From: Megaleporinus macrocephalus
Taxonomy: Eukaryota > Chordata > Actinopteri > Characiformes > Anostomidae
DNA: 64,000 nt
Assembly: GCA_021613375.1 (NCBI GenBank)
Contig: CM038720.1
Location: 14,539,962-14,603,961, forward strand
Reading direction: 5' to 3'
Position 1 is the stretch's first letter; the number at the start of each line of letters is the position of its first letter. A program made the translations under genes and the position numbers. Below, one piece after another: positions 11,001 to 22,310 of this stretch. Below the pieces are notes generated by a model. That model was not told the origin of the DNA, did no database searches, and saw only the letters and a list, made by a program, of their open reading frames with translations.

Positions 11001-14000
11001 ATAGAGGTCTGAAGTATAAGAGTGTCTGATAACTGATATAGAGGTCCGGAGTATAACAGTGTCTTATAACTGATATAGAGGTCCAGAGTATAACAGTGTC
11101 TTATAACTGATATCGAGGTCTGAAGTATAACAGTGTCTGATAACTGATATAGAGGTCCGGAGTATAACAGTGTCTGATAACTGATATAGAGGTCTGGAGT
11201 ATAACAGTGTCTAATAACTGATATAGAGGTCCGGAGTATAACAGTGTCTGATAACTGATATAGAGGTCCGGAGTATAACAGTGTCTGATAACTGATATCG
11301 AGGTCCGGAGTATAACAGTGTCTGATGACTGACATAGAGGTCCAGAGTATAACAGTGTCTGATAACTGATATAGAGGTCCAGAGTATAACAGTGTCTAAT
11401 AACTGATATAGAGGTCCGGAGTATAACAGTGTCTGATAACTGATATCGAGGTCCGGAGTATAACAGTGTCTGATGACTGACATAGAGGTCCAGAGTATAA
11501 CAGTGTCTGATAACTGATATAGAGGTCCAGAGTATAACAGTGTCTAATAACTGATATAGAGGTCTGGAGTATAACAGTGTCTAATAACTGATATAGAGGT
11601 CCGGAGTATAACAGTGTCTGATGACTGATATCGAGGTCCGGAGTATAACAGTGTCTGATAACTGATATAGAGGTCCGGAGTATAACAGTGTCTGATAACT
11701 GATATTAAGCTCCGGAGTATAACAGTGTCTGATAACTGATATAGAGGTCCGGAGTATAACAGTGTCTGATAACTGATATAGAGGTCCGGAGTATAACAGT
11801 GTCTTATAACTGATATAGAGGTCCAGAGTATAACAGTGTCTGATAACTGATATAGAGGTCCAGAGTATAACAATGTATGATAACTGATATTAAGCTCCCG
11901 AGTATAACAGTGTCTGATAACTGATATAGAGGTCTGGAGTATAACAGTGTCTTATAACTGATATAGAGGTCCGGAGTATAACAGTGTCTGATAACTGATA
12001 TAGAGGTCTGAAGTATAAGAGTGTCTGATAACTGATATAGAGGTCCAGAGTATAACAGTGTCTAATAACTGATATCGAGGTCCGGAGTGTAACAGTGTCT
12101 GATAACTGATATAGAGGTCCGGAGTATAACAGTGTCTGATAACTGATATAGAGGTCTGAAGTATAAGAGTGTCTGATAACTGATATAGAGGTCCAGAGTA
12201 TAACAGTGTCTAATAACTGATATCGAGGTCCGGAGTATAACAGTGTCTGATAACTGATATAGAGGTCCGGAGTATAACAGTGTCTTATAACTGATATAGA
12301 GGTCCGGAGTATAACAGTGTCTGATAACTGATATAGAGGTCCGGAGTATAACAGTGTCTTATAACTTATATAGAGGTCCGGAGTATAACAGTGTCTTATA
12401 ACTGATATCGAGGTCCGGAGTATAACAGTGTCTGATAACTGATATAGAGGTCCGGAGTATAACAGTGTCTGAAGACTGATATAGAGGTCTGAAGTATAAG
12501 AGTGTCTGATAACTGATATAGAGGTCCGGAGTATAACAGTGTCTTATAACTGATATAGAGGTCCAGAGTATAACAGTGTCTTATAACTGATATCGAGGTC
12601 TGAAGTATAACAGTGTCTGATAACTGATATAGAGGTCCGGAGTATAACAGTGTCTGATAACTGATATAGAGGTCTGGAGTATAACAGTGTCTAATAACTG
12701 ATATAGAGGTCCGGAGTATAACAGTGTCTGATAACTGATATAGAGGTCCGGAGTATAACAGTGTCTGATAACTGATATTGAGGTCCGGAGTATAACAGTG
12801 TCTGATGACTGACATAGAGGTCCAGAGTATAACAGTGTCTGATAACTGATATAGAGGTCCAGAGTATAACAGTGTCTAATAACTGATATAGAGGTCCGGA
12901 GTATAACAGTGTCTGATAACTGATATCGAGGTCCGGAGTATAACAGTGTCTGATGACTGACATAGAGGTCCAGAGTATAACAGTGTCTGATAACTGATAT
13001 AGAGGTCCAGAGTATAACAGTGTCTGATGACTGATATAGAGGTCCAGAGTATAACAGTGTCTAATAACTGATATCGAGGTCCGGAGTATAACAGTGTCTA
13101 ATAACTGATATCGAGGTCCGGAGTATAACAGTGTCTAATAACTGATATCGAGGTCCGGAGTATAACAGTGTCTAATAACTGATATCGAGGTCCGGAGTAT
13201 AACAGTGTCTAATAACTGATATCGAGGTCCGGAGTATAACAGTGTCTAATAACTGATATCGAGGTCCGGAGTATAACAGTGTCTAATAACTGATATAGAG
13301 GTCCGGAGTATAACAGTGTCTAATAACTGATATCGAGGTCCGGAGTATAACAGTGTCTAATAACTGATATCGAGGTCCGGAGTATAACAGTGTCTAATAA
13401 CTGATATCGAGGTCCGGAGTATAACAGTGTCTAATAACTGATATAGAGGTCTGAAGTATAACAGTGTCTAATAACTGATATCGAGGTCCGGAGTATAACA
13501 GTGTCTAATAACTGATATCGAGGTCCGGAGTATAACAGTGTCTAATAACTGATATCGAGGTCTGAAGTATAACAGTGTCTAATAACTGATATAGAGGTCC
13601 GGAGTATAACAGTGTCTAATAACTGATATCGAGGTCCGGAGTATAACAGTGTCTAATAACTGATATAGAGGTCTGAAGTATAACAGTGTCTAATAACTGA
13701 TATAGAGGTCTGAAGTATAACAGTGTCTAATAACTGATATAGAGGTCTGGAGTATAACAGTGTCTAATAACTGATATAGAGGTCTGAAGTATAACAGTGT
13801 CTAATAACTGATATCGAGGTCCGGAGTATAACAGTGTCTAATAACTGATATAGAGGTCTGAAGTATAACAGTGTCTAATAACTGATATAGAGGTCTGAAG
13901 TATAACAGTGTCTAATAACTGATATAGAGGTCTGGAGTATAACAGTGTCTAATAACTGATATAGAGGTCTGAAGTATAACAGTGTCTAATGACTGATATA

Positions 14001-14757
14001 GAGGTCCGGAGTATAACAGTGTCTGATAACTGATATAGAGGTCTGGAGTATAACAGTGTCTAATAACTGATATCGAGGTCCGGAGTATAACAGTGTCTGA
14101 TAACTGATATAGAGGTCTGGAGTATAACAGTGTCTGATAACTGATATAGAGGTCCGGAGTATAACAGTGTCTGATAACTGATATAGAGGTCTGGAGTATA
14201 ACAGTGTCTTATAACTGATATAGAGGTCTGGAGTATAACAGTGTCTAATAACTGATATCGAGGTCCGGAGTATAACAGTGTCTGATAACTGATATCGAGG
14301 TCTGGAGTATAACAGTGTCTAATAACTGATATAGAGGTCTGGAGTATAACAGTGTCTTATAACTGATATAGAGGTCCAGAGTATAACAGTGTCTAATAAC
14401 TGATATAGAGGTCTGGAGTATAACAGTGTCTGATAACTGATATCGAGGTCCGGAGTATAACAGTGTCTTATAACTGATATAGAGGTCCGGAGTATAACAG
14501 TGTCTAATAACTGATATAGAGGTCTGGAGTATAACAGTGTCTGATAACTGATATCGAGGTCCAGAGTATAACAGTGTCTGATAACTGATATAGAGGTCTG
14601 GAGTATAACAGTGTCTGATAACTGATATCGAGGTCCGGAGTATAACAGTGTCTTATAACTGATATCGAGGTCCGGAGTATAACAGTGTCTAATAACTGAT
14701 ATAGAGGTCTGGAGTATAACAGTGTCTGATAACTGATATCGAGGTCCGGAGTATAAC
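8091..14757. repeat. Large 37-bp minisatellite, about 180 units
   Basis: The array is an uninterrupted head-to-tail run of a 37 bp unit, gtataacagtgtctgataac followed by tgatatagaggtccgga. Its 6667 bp correspond to about 180 units. Variants are common: tctTATaac, tctAATaac, gatatCgag, gatatTgagctc, ggtcTGgag and ggtcCAgag. Variant order shows higher-order structure. Units near 10529 and 10677 match those near 12009 and 12157 at an offset of exactly 1480 bp (40 units), and a rare aatgtatgat/ttaagctcccg variant recurs at 10204 and 11869 (1665 bp, 45 units). A four-unit block (148 bp) is tripled at 10381, 10529 and 10677. From about 13045 to 13990 nearly all units carry the tctaataac variant, a sign of recent local expansion. 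Because 37 is not a multiple of 3, long spurious antisense frames with a 37-residue period appear. Confidence 0.97.
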
Positions 14758-14759
14758 GG

Positions 14760-14980
14760 GATTATTATTTTTTGCTGTGCTCGGATGAGTTAAACAGTCT
14801 GATGGCCTGAGGGACAAAAGACTTCCTGAATCTGATTGTGCAGCAGTCTTCTGATGAATAAGCTCCTCTGCCTGATGATAATTTAATAATTTTTAGCCCA
14901 GTATTAAGCCTGATTTTCATATTACTACAATTGTTCGTTATCTGAAGTGCGTTTCGGGAAACGATTGATGTCATGGGTGG
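14760..14980 (-). mobile_element. LINE reverse-transcriptase C-terminal fragment
   Basis: The antisense frame at 14765-14974 encodes TGLKIIKLSSGRGAYSSEDC followed by CTIRFRKSFVPQAIRLFNSS and a stop. The pattern of R-[FY]-[RK]-x-SF-[VI]-P-x-AI-x-L-x-N is typical of the extreme C terminus of ORF2 in fish L2/Rex1-type LINEs. Only about 70 residues remain, so this is a 5'-truncated, dead copy. Its 3' end points towards the 37 bp minisatellite and touches it after the tandem TAA stops. Confidence 0.65.
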
Positions 14981-14984
14981 TCTT

Positions 14985-16163
14985 GCAGTGTGAAAGGAAA
15001 ACGAGTCAATCTTTAGCCCTCCTATGAAGTTGTGGAGTAATCAAACATTTTCAAACATATTATTTGTTAGACCAAAACATTCACGAGCCCTGTAGTGTGA
15101 GATGGTCAGCAATGTAATTGAATGAGTGATTTAGGCAACAGCCAATGAGAGAGCCAGTGAGAGAGAGAGAAGAGGTGAGGAGAGACATGCCTGTTTGACC
15201 AATATGCATGTTTCAACCTTATATTCATCCCCAGTTTGTGGTTTTGCTAAACTCATGTGCATTAAAGCACAAATGTGCTGACAATCTCCTGATAGGCTAG
15301 AGGTCTGTTGTGCTTACAGCCAAGTCTCAACACAACCCTTCTTTTTAAATTATTTTTTTATCACAGGTTGCTTCATTCAGGTCTTTGAGCTGCTCTCTGT
15401 GGTGCCATTGTTTAGCTAAAGAAAATGAGCCACTGGCTGTACTGCTGTGAATTACATAACACTGCTCAGTCAACCCTAATCTCCTGCTCTCCAGCACACA
15501 TTCACGAGCAGTGTCATTAATATGAACTGCTTCTGTTGTGTGTAGTGGCCTTTCCTAGCTTTAAACTGCAGCCTAAATTGTTAGAACAAACGTTGACATG
15601 TGACTTTAATTAAGTTCAGTGTAATGGAATGCTACAGGGAGGGTTTAGCTCAAAGCTGTTTGTAAAATGAGTTGTGAAGTGCAGCTCTGGCATATCAGCA
15701 ATGCTTTTGCCGAGATGGGCTGCTATTGATTTGTGAATTCTTGTCTCAAAACCCTGGTGGTAGCAGCACACATGGCCTTATTTTCTGTTCTGTCTCAATT
15801 TAGGGGACGTTGCAATGTTCAAATGCAGTGTCCTTACTCTAATTGCTAACAAGTGAGATCACTGTTATGGTGGGAGATAAAATAAAGTAAGTTTCTAGTT
15901 ACTGTAGTTCGTTTAACTAGATGTAAGTTTAAGTAGAGTGTTCTGTTAAGTGTGCTCCTATATTGTAATAGCATAGTTGGCTCATTTGACATGTTGATGT
16001 ATGATAGATGAAGTCCATGTTTTTTGTTTTTCTTGACTCGTGTCCTCTTTCTTACAGAGTCAACAGGTGGTGTTTTTTATGTTGTCTGAACAGGGTTGTC
16101 ACAACGTAACTACTGACTAACATTATTTTATGGAACTATTTCTACCTGTTGGCAACGAAACAG
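14985..16163. other. Sequence without a gene
   Basis: Nothing recognised. A purine-rich gagagaga tract lies near 15155-15175. Confidence 0.45.
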
Positions 16164-17111
16164 TAGAGGTGGACCGATCAGCATTTTTGAGGCCAATTCT
16201 GTTCGCCGATCACCTTTCAGCACGATCGGCCGATAGCCGATACCGATGGAGGGCGGGGTATACGCCACGGCAGGGCTACGTGTAGTTATTTTAGCACAAG
16301 CAAGTCATGAAACATGATTGAAACTGGTTTATTACAATTTTTAACAAGCTAATGTGAAACAGCATAATATTTTTTTAACAAAATTAGCAGTAAATAAACA
16401 AAGGAAATCAAGTATCCCCAATACTGCAATCATTCAATTTAGACCCTGAATTTAAAACTAAAAAAGCTAATTAAATAAATGCAGTAAAAACTGCAGTCAT
16501 TAAACGCAGACTCTGTTATTTTAAACGTAAATCATTAAATGTAGATCTTGAATTGCTGCTGCTGTACAGTTCATACCAGTCAGATCTGGTCTGCACTGGG
16601 TTATTATCTGTTCTGGGTTATTAGTTTTGTGCTAGCTGCGCGTGCTAGTTGTGCTGATACTTGTTAGCTGATACTCACTGTATTCAGCCGCGTGCGGTGT
16701 CGTATCAGATTAGTAGTGTTAAATGTCCTTGTCTTGGTTCCTCAAAGAGACACGTAGATTTTACTAATTTAAAAACGTCCTGGATGAGTCTGTCACGTAC
16801 AGTAAACAACTGCCAGACGGACATGCTTACTTTCAGCGCTTTTTTTTCTGTGATGTCGCTGCTTTAGTCAGTCTGTGGAAAATGAAAGGGTGTGTATTTC
16901 CACCTAGTGGTTCAGATAGGAATTGCAGGGAGGGGGTTCTCTACTTCCTGGATGAAACGCTAGCTGGAAATACAGAAATTAGGCTCATTTGTTTAACGCC
17001 ATCAATCGACTCTCGGGATCGGCTTTAAATTGGAGAAATATCGCCCGATCACATATTTTGATCTAAAATCGGCTGATACCGATACATATCCGATCAATTC
17101 TTCCATCTGTA
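16164..17111. mobile_element. hAT MITE (family A), copy 1, 948 bp
   Basis: The element begins TAGAGGTGGACCGATCAGC and ends with the inverted counterpart CCGATCAATTCTTCCATCTGTA. It is flanked by CGAAACAG (16156-16163) and CTAAACAG (17112-17119), an 8 bp target duplication with one mismatch, as expected for hAT. Subterminal CCGAT/ATCGG motifs are clustered at both ends and probably served as transposase binding sites. There is no transposase gene. Two more copies lie at 29750-30413 and 42779-43608. This is the longest copy in the window. Confidence 0.88.
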
Positions 17112-17489
17112 CTAAACAGAGTTCTATGCAGATATAATGAAACATATGAAGGATTCTACTGAACGTTGCCACTGCGTTATTATAATGTTGTCAGATAGCA
17201 TGCCATCAGGTCCAAAGGTATTGCCCTTTCTATGGCTTCAGATTATTATGCCGTATATATGGTCGCTGTATATGGTCCCACATCTTTTAAGTGTCCTCCG
17301 GAAACACTTCCCTTGTGTTGGTTTTGCAGCGCGTTTGTGAACTTGCATTTGTTCTGTGAATCTGCAGCATGTTTGTTAAATGTAATGCTCGTGTTCTCGT
17401 TTTGATGAAAGTTTTGTTTGTGAATCTTCAGTGTGTTACACGGGAGGCCAACAACGTTCCTTACTTTTTAAATGCAAATTAATTTGAAA

Positions 17490-17605
17490 TGGTTTTGGAG
17501 CATTTCTATTAGTCCATTTATCATGAAACAGGATATAAGGAGCTGCTGTCGTGTTCAAATGATGTAGAACAAGAAAAAAAAATTAAACAGATATGTTTTT
17601 CTTTG
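17490..17605 (+). repeat. Dispersed repeat family C, partial copy
   Basis: This copy shares, in order, a tttatcatgaaa block, an aggagctgctgtcgtgttcaaatgatgtagaa block and a final tttttctttggac block with copies at 36158-36380, 46675-46865 and 52345-52590. It is truncated at the left relative to those. Confidence 0.5.
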
Positions 17606-18599
17606 GACAGTGATGATATGCTGAGATGAACTGCCATTGTTATGAACTTTTACAGTACATGCAGGTGACTAGAATAAGAGAGGTTAAACAGGGGAATGTT
17701 CCATTGGCATTGCACTGTGCTAGTGTGTTTAAACAACAGCTGCTGACCAGCTGCAGTCAGTGCTTTGAAAAAATGTCATGTAGTTCTGTGAAGAATTGCC
17801 CCCCACACACGTATATTTCGAGTTTCGAAAAATCGGGGTCACTTTCCCGTGAGACAAAACAGTTGCATTGTAATCACTCCGCTTCGACATGTGTGCGTTT
17901 GCTCTATTTCCGGCTCCATTAATATTCCCCTAATGTGACGTTACATGGATGAGTCATCTCGTGTAATTGGGGGGGGCATGGCCTAATTTTTGAAGGGAGA
18001 CCTGTTAATATTAATGAAGATCTCCATCAAGCAAAACCCCTCCCTCGCTCCCAGCCTAGCCCTCATGTCTCACGCTGTCTAAGCTCGCTCTGAGCTGCTT
18101 TCTGTCTTTGGGAATCTAGCTCGTCAGCATGCTGCCTACATGAATTCATGTGTGTGGGAACGGGACTTCTTTAACTACAAGGAGGAACTTCTCCTATGGT
18201 CCCATTTTCAAACCCATTCCCACGGAGCAGACACAACCACAGCAAAAAAAAATGTGGCAGTTCCTCCACCCACACTCAAGTGGTAAGCGTGTTCATAAAT
18301 AAATATGCAGAAGACTGCTTTAAGCAAACTGCTCTTTTCTAAGCTTATGCATCTTTTAAGATAACAAAGAGCTGAGATTACCCGTTCCCACAATTCTGCT
18401 TCATTCGGCGCTGCACAGGTGTCTAGTTCTGTCACTGAACGCTGAAGTTGACTTCTTGTTGAAGCTTACAGAAACAGTCTTGTGCAAAGCTTCACCAAAT
18501 ATCAGCTGTTTCTAAAAAAGGGACGCTATGCAAAATGTAAATAAACACAGAAAATTGTAAATGGCAACATATTAAATGTTGAAACTGAGAAATGTTATT
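17606..18599. other. Sequence without a gene
   Basis: No gene was recognised. The stretch 17900-18140 (ctccattaatattcccctaa, then gtgacgttacatggatgag) has the mixed composition of a conserved non-coding element, but this is only an impression. Confidence 0.35.
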
Positions 18600-19215
18600 G
18601 TATTTTTTAAAACTATATATGTCCATTTCGAATGTGATGCCAGGAACAAGCTTGAAAACAGTTGGTACAGGTTTACCACACTGTTCAACACTAAGTGTTT
18701 GGGAATCAATTGCAGTAGTTTTGACAGTTAAATATTGTCCATTCTTACATGCTATAGAATTTAGGTCTCCTTTGTCCTGTTTTTCTTTTTATAATGCACC
18801 ACATGCTTTCATTGTGTGACCAGTCTGGACTGCAGGTCTCTTTTACTACGAAGGCTTGCTGTTCTAATATGTGCAGAATATGGTTTAGTATTGTCTTGCG
18901 GAAATAAGCAAAGCCTTCCCTGAAAAAGACGTCATCTGGATGGCAGCAGATGTGTTTCCAAAATTCACCTATACAGTTCAATGTTAATGATGCCTTCACA
19001 GATATACTAATTATGGCCATCTAGTGTTCGTTTTCAGCAGTGTCCCTGATATTTATGAAGACTCTCTAAGAGATTTTTTTTAAATCTGTAAATTGTGGCA
19101 CTATTATTATTCTTTATACCTATTCAAATTATTGACATGCTGCAAATTAACCTAATTTGTGGTAAAAAAAGATGCATGTTGTCCTGTTCTAACTTTTTTG
19201 AAATGCGCTGCTGGC
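18600..19215 (-). mobile_element. Tc1-like transposase relic (DD34E type)
   Basis: The antisense frame at 18745-19020 contains CSPDWSHNESMWCIIKRKTG followed by QRRP. This is a decayed version of the Tc1-family motif CSPDLSPIENVWRIMKRKIR, which includes the catalytic Glu of the DDE triad. Upstream residues AYFRKTILNHILHIL correspond to the PAYFQQDNAKPHSARV region, where the catalytic Asp has been lost. The flanking DNA, including aacttttttgaaatgcgctgctggca near 19190, also resembles this family. The element is inactive. Confidence 0.7.
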
Positions 19216-21039
19216 AACTCAAACTCGTCATATTTATGGACTTATGGACACCCCTGGACAACCCTGACCCTGACCCTAACCGAATATTATTCATGACAAC
19301 AGCCTAGCAACGAACTAAACCCAAATATATAGGTACAGTTGTTGTTGTAAATATGATCAAAGTTGAACTCGCACTCATACGACACTATAAATCTTCGTAA
19401 TGGAACTACGTTAGCTTAGCTTAACTTGGGTCACATTAGCAAGTGAAGTAACTGCACGTACCCGGTTTACTTGAATTCTTGAATACCTCTCGCTGGTTTC
19501 CTTACACGCCCGTTTTGTTGAAACAGCGCCAGACTTAAGATCCAGTCTATCTGTAAGCCTACGTCCCATAGCTGTGATAATCTTCAGGAGAGGATGGTCC
19601 TCTCTAATGTGCCCCTGTTTAATGTTGACAGATTTAGTCCACTTTCTGGATATTTTGGGGTCTTTGGGCTGTTTGTGCACGGGGGTTCCACTGTACATCC
19701 AATTACCTCAGCCAAAACATCACAGCTTTCTGTCATTGCGCATTACCGTCTTTATCTTTTAACGTTGTTGTTCACAGTCTACGCCACACGCATAACGCCT
19801 ACAGCAGTTCTACACAGCAGGCAGGGCTAAACTTCTTGACTTTGTAAAAAATAAAACATTTCTGACTATTAATAATCACAAGTTAGGATCTCAAATTCAG
19901 CTATATTTGTGTATAATATTTTCATATAAGCTGGTGCTTAGCCTTTGAGTAAAGATGTTGTAAATGTTTTGATGATATTGAAAATACATACACTTATATA
20001 TTGTGTGAAAAAAATGGAGTGCACAATTTATATAATTTTGTTATAAAATATAAAAAAAATAAAATAAAACATAAGATACAAAATTAACCATAACTTTTAA
20101 CAGGCTATCTTAGTAAAGTGATGTGGCTGTTACCTTAGCAATGTGTAGATGTGTTGGATGAGCTTTCATTGCTGGGCTGTTAGTGAGGTAGTGGTGCAGT
20201 GTTGGTGCCTACTGTCAGGAAAAGAGATGATTTGCTGTCATCCGTCTCAGTGGCACTGAGTGGCAGGTCTTCTCTGCTTAAAAGTTTTATTTTATATTAT
20301 TTTTATATTTTTAAATCTTTTTTTGTGCATTGTGCATAGATTACATATTGTGACATAAGCAGGGCTGCAACTCTGCTAAGTACATTATGGGCTGTAAACG
20401 AGCGGGTGGAAGTCATGACTGTGAGGCACACCATGTGGGTTGGCTCTGAATGATTGATGAGGACAGAGTGCTGCCTTCCCTTCGTGGAGATGGAGGGATT
20501 GTAAAGAGGATTGAAGCTTTAGGTGAGCATGTCAGGCCAGCCAGTCTGCAGTTCTTCTCATTCCCCCTGACCCAGTATTACCCGTTGGTCTACAGACGGA
20601 AGACTGCAGACCTCAGGCCACCCCTATTATCAGGGAGAGCTATACAGTTTTAGACTGAGGTCTGTGTGTTGTCTACATCTGTTCCTCTGTACCCGCAATG
20701 CCTCTCAGTAAACACATCTCATAATGTTCTTACAGCATATGGCTTGTTACTGTCTTGCATAACATACTTTTCCTGTTTTTGATTCGTTGTGGTTTGGTCT
20801 GTGCTGTTTGTTCATGTTGTCAGGTGGCCATTAATGACGATGAAGTCCAAGCTGTTCCTCTATCTGAAGCTGCAGTGCACATTTGACTGTGGTGACTCCT
20901 AAAAATGTTTTTTGCACAGCCAGAAAAATGCATCTTATTGTCATTCAACGCAATGTTTAATAATATAAAAGAATTCAAGTACACAATCTACTGTTGTCAC
21001 AGTTGTATTTAAAAAGAGTGTTAAAAAAAAGAAGAACAA
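19216..21039. other. Sequence without a gene
   Basis: No gene was recognised. Overlapping frames on both strands at 19411-19830 suggest an older inserted sequence, but I could not name it. A poly(T)/AT tract lies near 20280-20330. Confidence 0.35.
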
Positions 21040-21262
21040 AAATGTATGCATGGTGCAGACAGTATTACAGGGGATGGCACCAGAGCCCAAGACAGCTATA
21101 CCCACAGTGAAGTATGGTGGTGGGAGTCTAATGATATGGGGCTACTTTGCTGCAGGCAGCACTAGAGATTAATTTAATTTCATAAGTCAAGAAAGTAAAT
21201 CTAGATGGATGTTTCAACAAGACAGTGACCCTAAACATACAGGCAGAAGAACTGAAGGTAAA
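21040..21262 (+). mobile_element. Tc1-type transposase relic
   Basis: From 21092 the + frame reads TAIPTVKYGGGSLMIWGYFA, and in the same frame from 21206 it reads WMFQQDSDPKHT. These match the Tc1 motifs VKHGGGSIMLWGCFAA and MQQDNDPKHT, the second holding a catalytic Asp. The sequence between them is shortened and interrupted by a stop, so this is a dead internal fragment of a lineage different from the relic at 18600-19215. Confidence 0.8.
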
Positions 21263-22204
21263 ACGTGAGGGTGCTGCAGTGCAGTGTATCTCACAGAACG
21301 TTTATAGAGGATTTTAAAATTGTCCATCAGAGGAACCCTTGTAACCTTAACCTTGAACTGAACTTCAGTGATACAAAAAGCCAATCGCTTCTTACCTTAG
21401 GCATTTTGAGGCTGTAATTGCCAAAATCAGCTCCTGATGGTACTAATACCATAATTTGTGTATTAATTAGTATGTAATTACTATGTAACTATACCTGCAT
21501 AACTGTTAAATTACCTTTTTTTATTTTTTATTATTATTACTAGTAATATTTGTGGTAGTAGAAATAGTTGTTATAATTTATTTAAGTCTGAATTCTTAAT
21601 TGTATAAAAGATGCAAAAGGTCTCCTGTATTGTTGGATCAGAGAGAAGAGCCAACAGATTGCACAGATTGCACACGTGTTTTGCCTCAGCTTTAAAGGGT
21701 TAACCAGTCTTTGGCTGGCCCGTCTCCGTCTGGAAAGAAAATCTTGTGATAAACTGTGTGAACATTTTTGCCATAAGCTCACCCAGGGTGGAACTGACTG
21801 TGTGGAAAAGAAAAGGTCTTAACAAGCTGGCAAACTAACAAATAGAATTTTAAGTACCCGTGTATTTTTCTCGTAGCTAAGTGGTGCCTATATTCGCTCA
21901 AAGTGGTTGGCAGCTGTTAGCCTGCAGGTAAGTCATGAAATAGTTAGTCTCTGGATCAGACGGCCTCGGTTTGTTGGAAATGTCTTGTTAAAAGAAGAAT
22001 TTACTCTGAAATTAAATACTGGGGGACCTTTTTGGTTGTGACTACATTCGTTCCTCTGTCAGTAGCAGGCACTTATGTAAACTTTACCAAATGCCCACAT
22101 AGTATATCCCCCTAATAAGACCCTTCAGGAAATTATATGACCAACCTCCCAATGACGTGTGGATATCTTAATGACCAGACACACTCACACATATGTGTAT
22201 ACCT
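21263..22204. other. Sequence without a gene
   Basis: Nothing recognised. A strong donor-like CAG/GTAAGT lies near 21926, with no coding sequence before it. Confidence 0.4.
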
Positions 22205-22310
22205 GTCACTTCATTAAGTACACCTCCTTGTTTCCGCAGTCCATTTTAACAGCTTCACTTACCATACAGGTGCACTTAGTAGTTCAGTACTTGTAGTAAT
22301 AGTGAGTTCC
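22205..22310 (+). mobile_element. Fragment of the fold-back element
   Basis: The segment cacctccttgtttccgcagt, ccattttaacagcttcactt and accataca ggtgcacttagtagttc matches the left arm of the 4065-4699 element (cctccttatatcacactttg, then tccacttaccatacaag). The mirrored arm is absent. Confidence 0.55.

Noticed and set aside
8733..12963. Long antisense reading frames with a 37-residue repeat (LYSGPLYQLSDTVILRTSIS and so on)
   Set aside because: They arise because a 37 bp unit read over three periods gives a stop-free frame. They shift and break with unit variants, and no start, promoter or splice context supports them.
8091..14757. CRISPR-like array
   Set aside because: Units are contiguous with no unique spacers, and the genome is vertebrate. 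It is a minisatellite.
19255..19280. Telomere-like ccctgaccctgaccctaacc
   Set aside because: Only a few imperfect units, no array.
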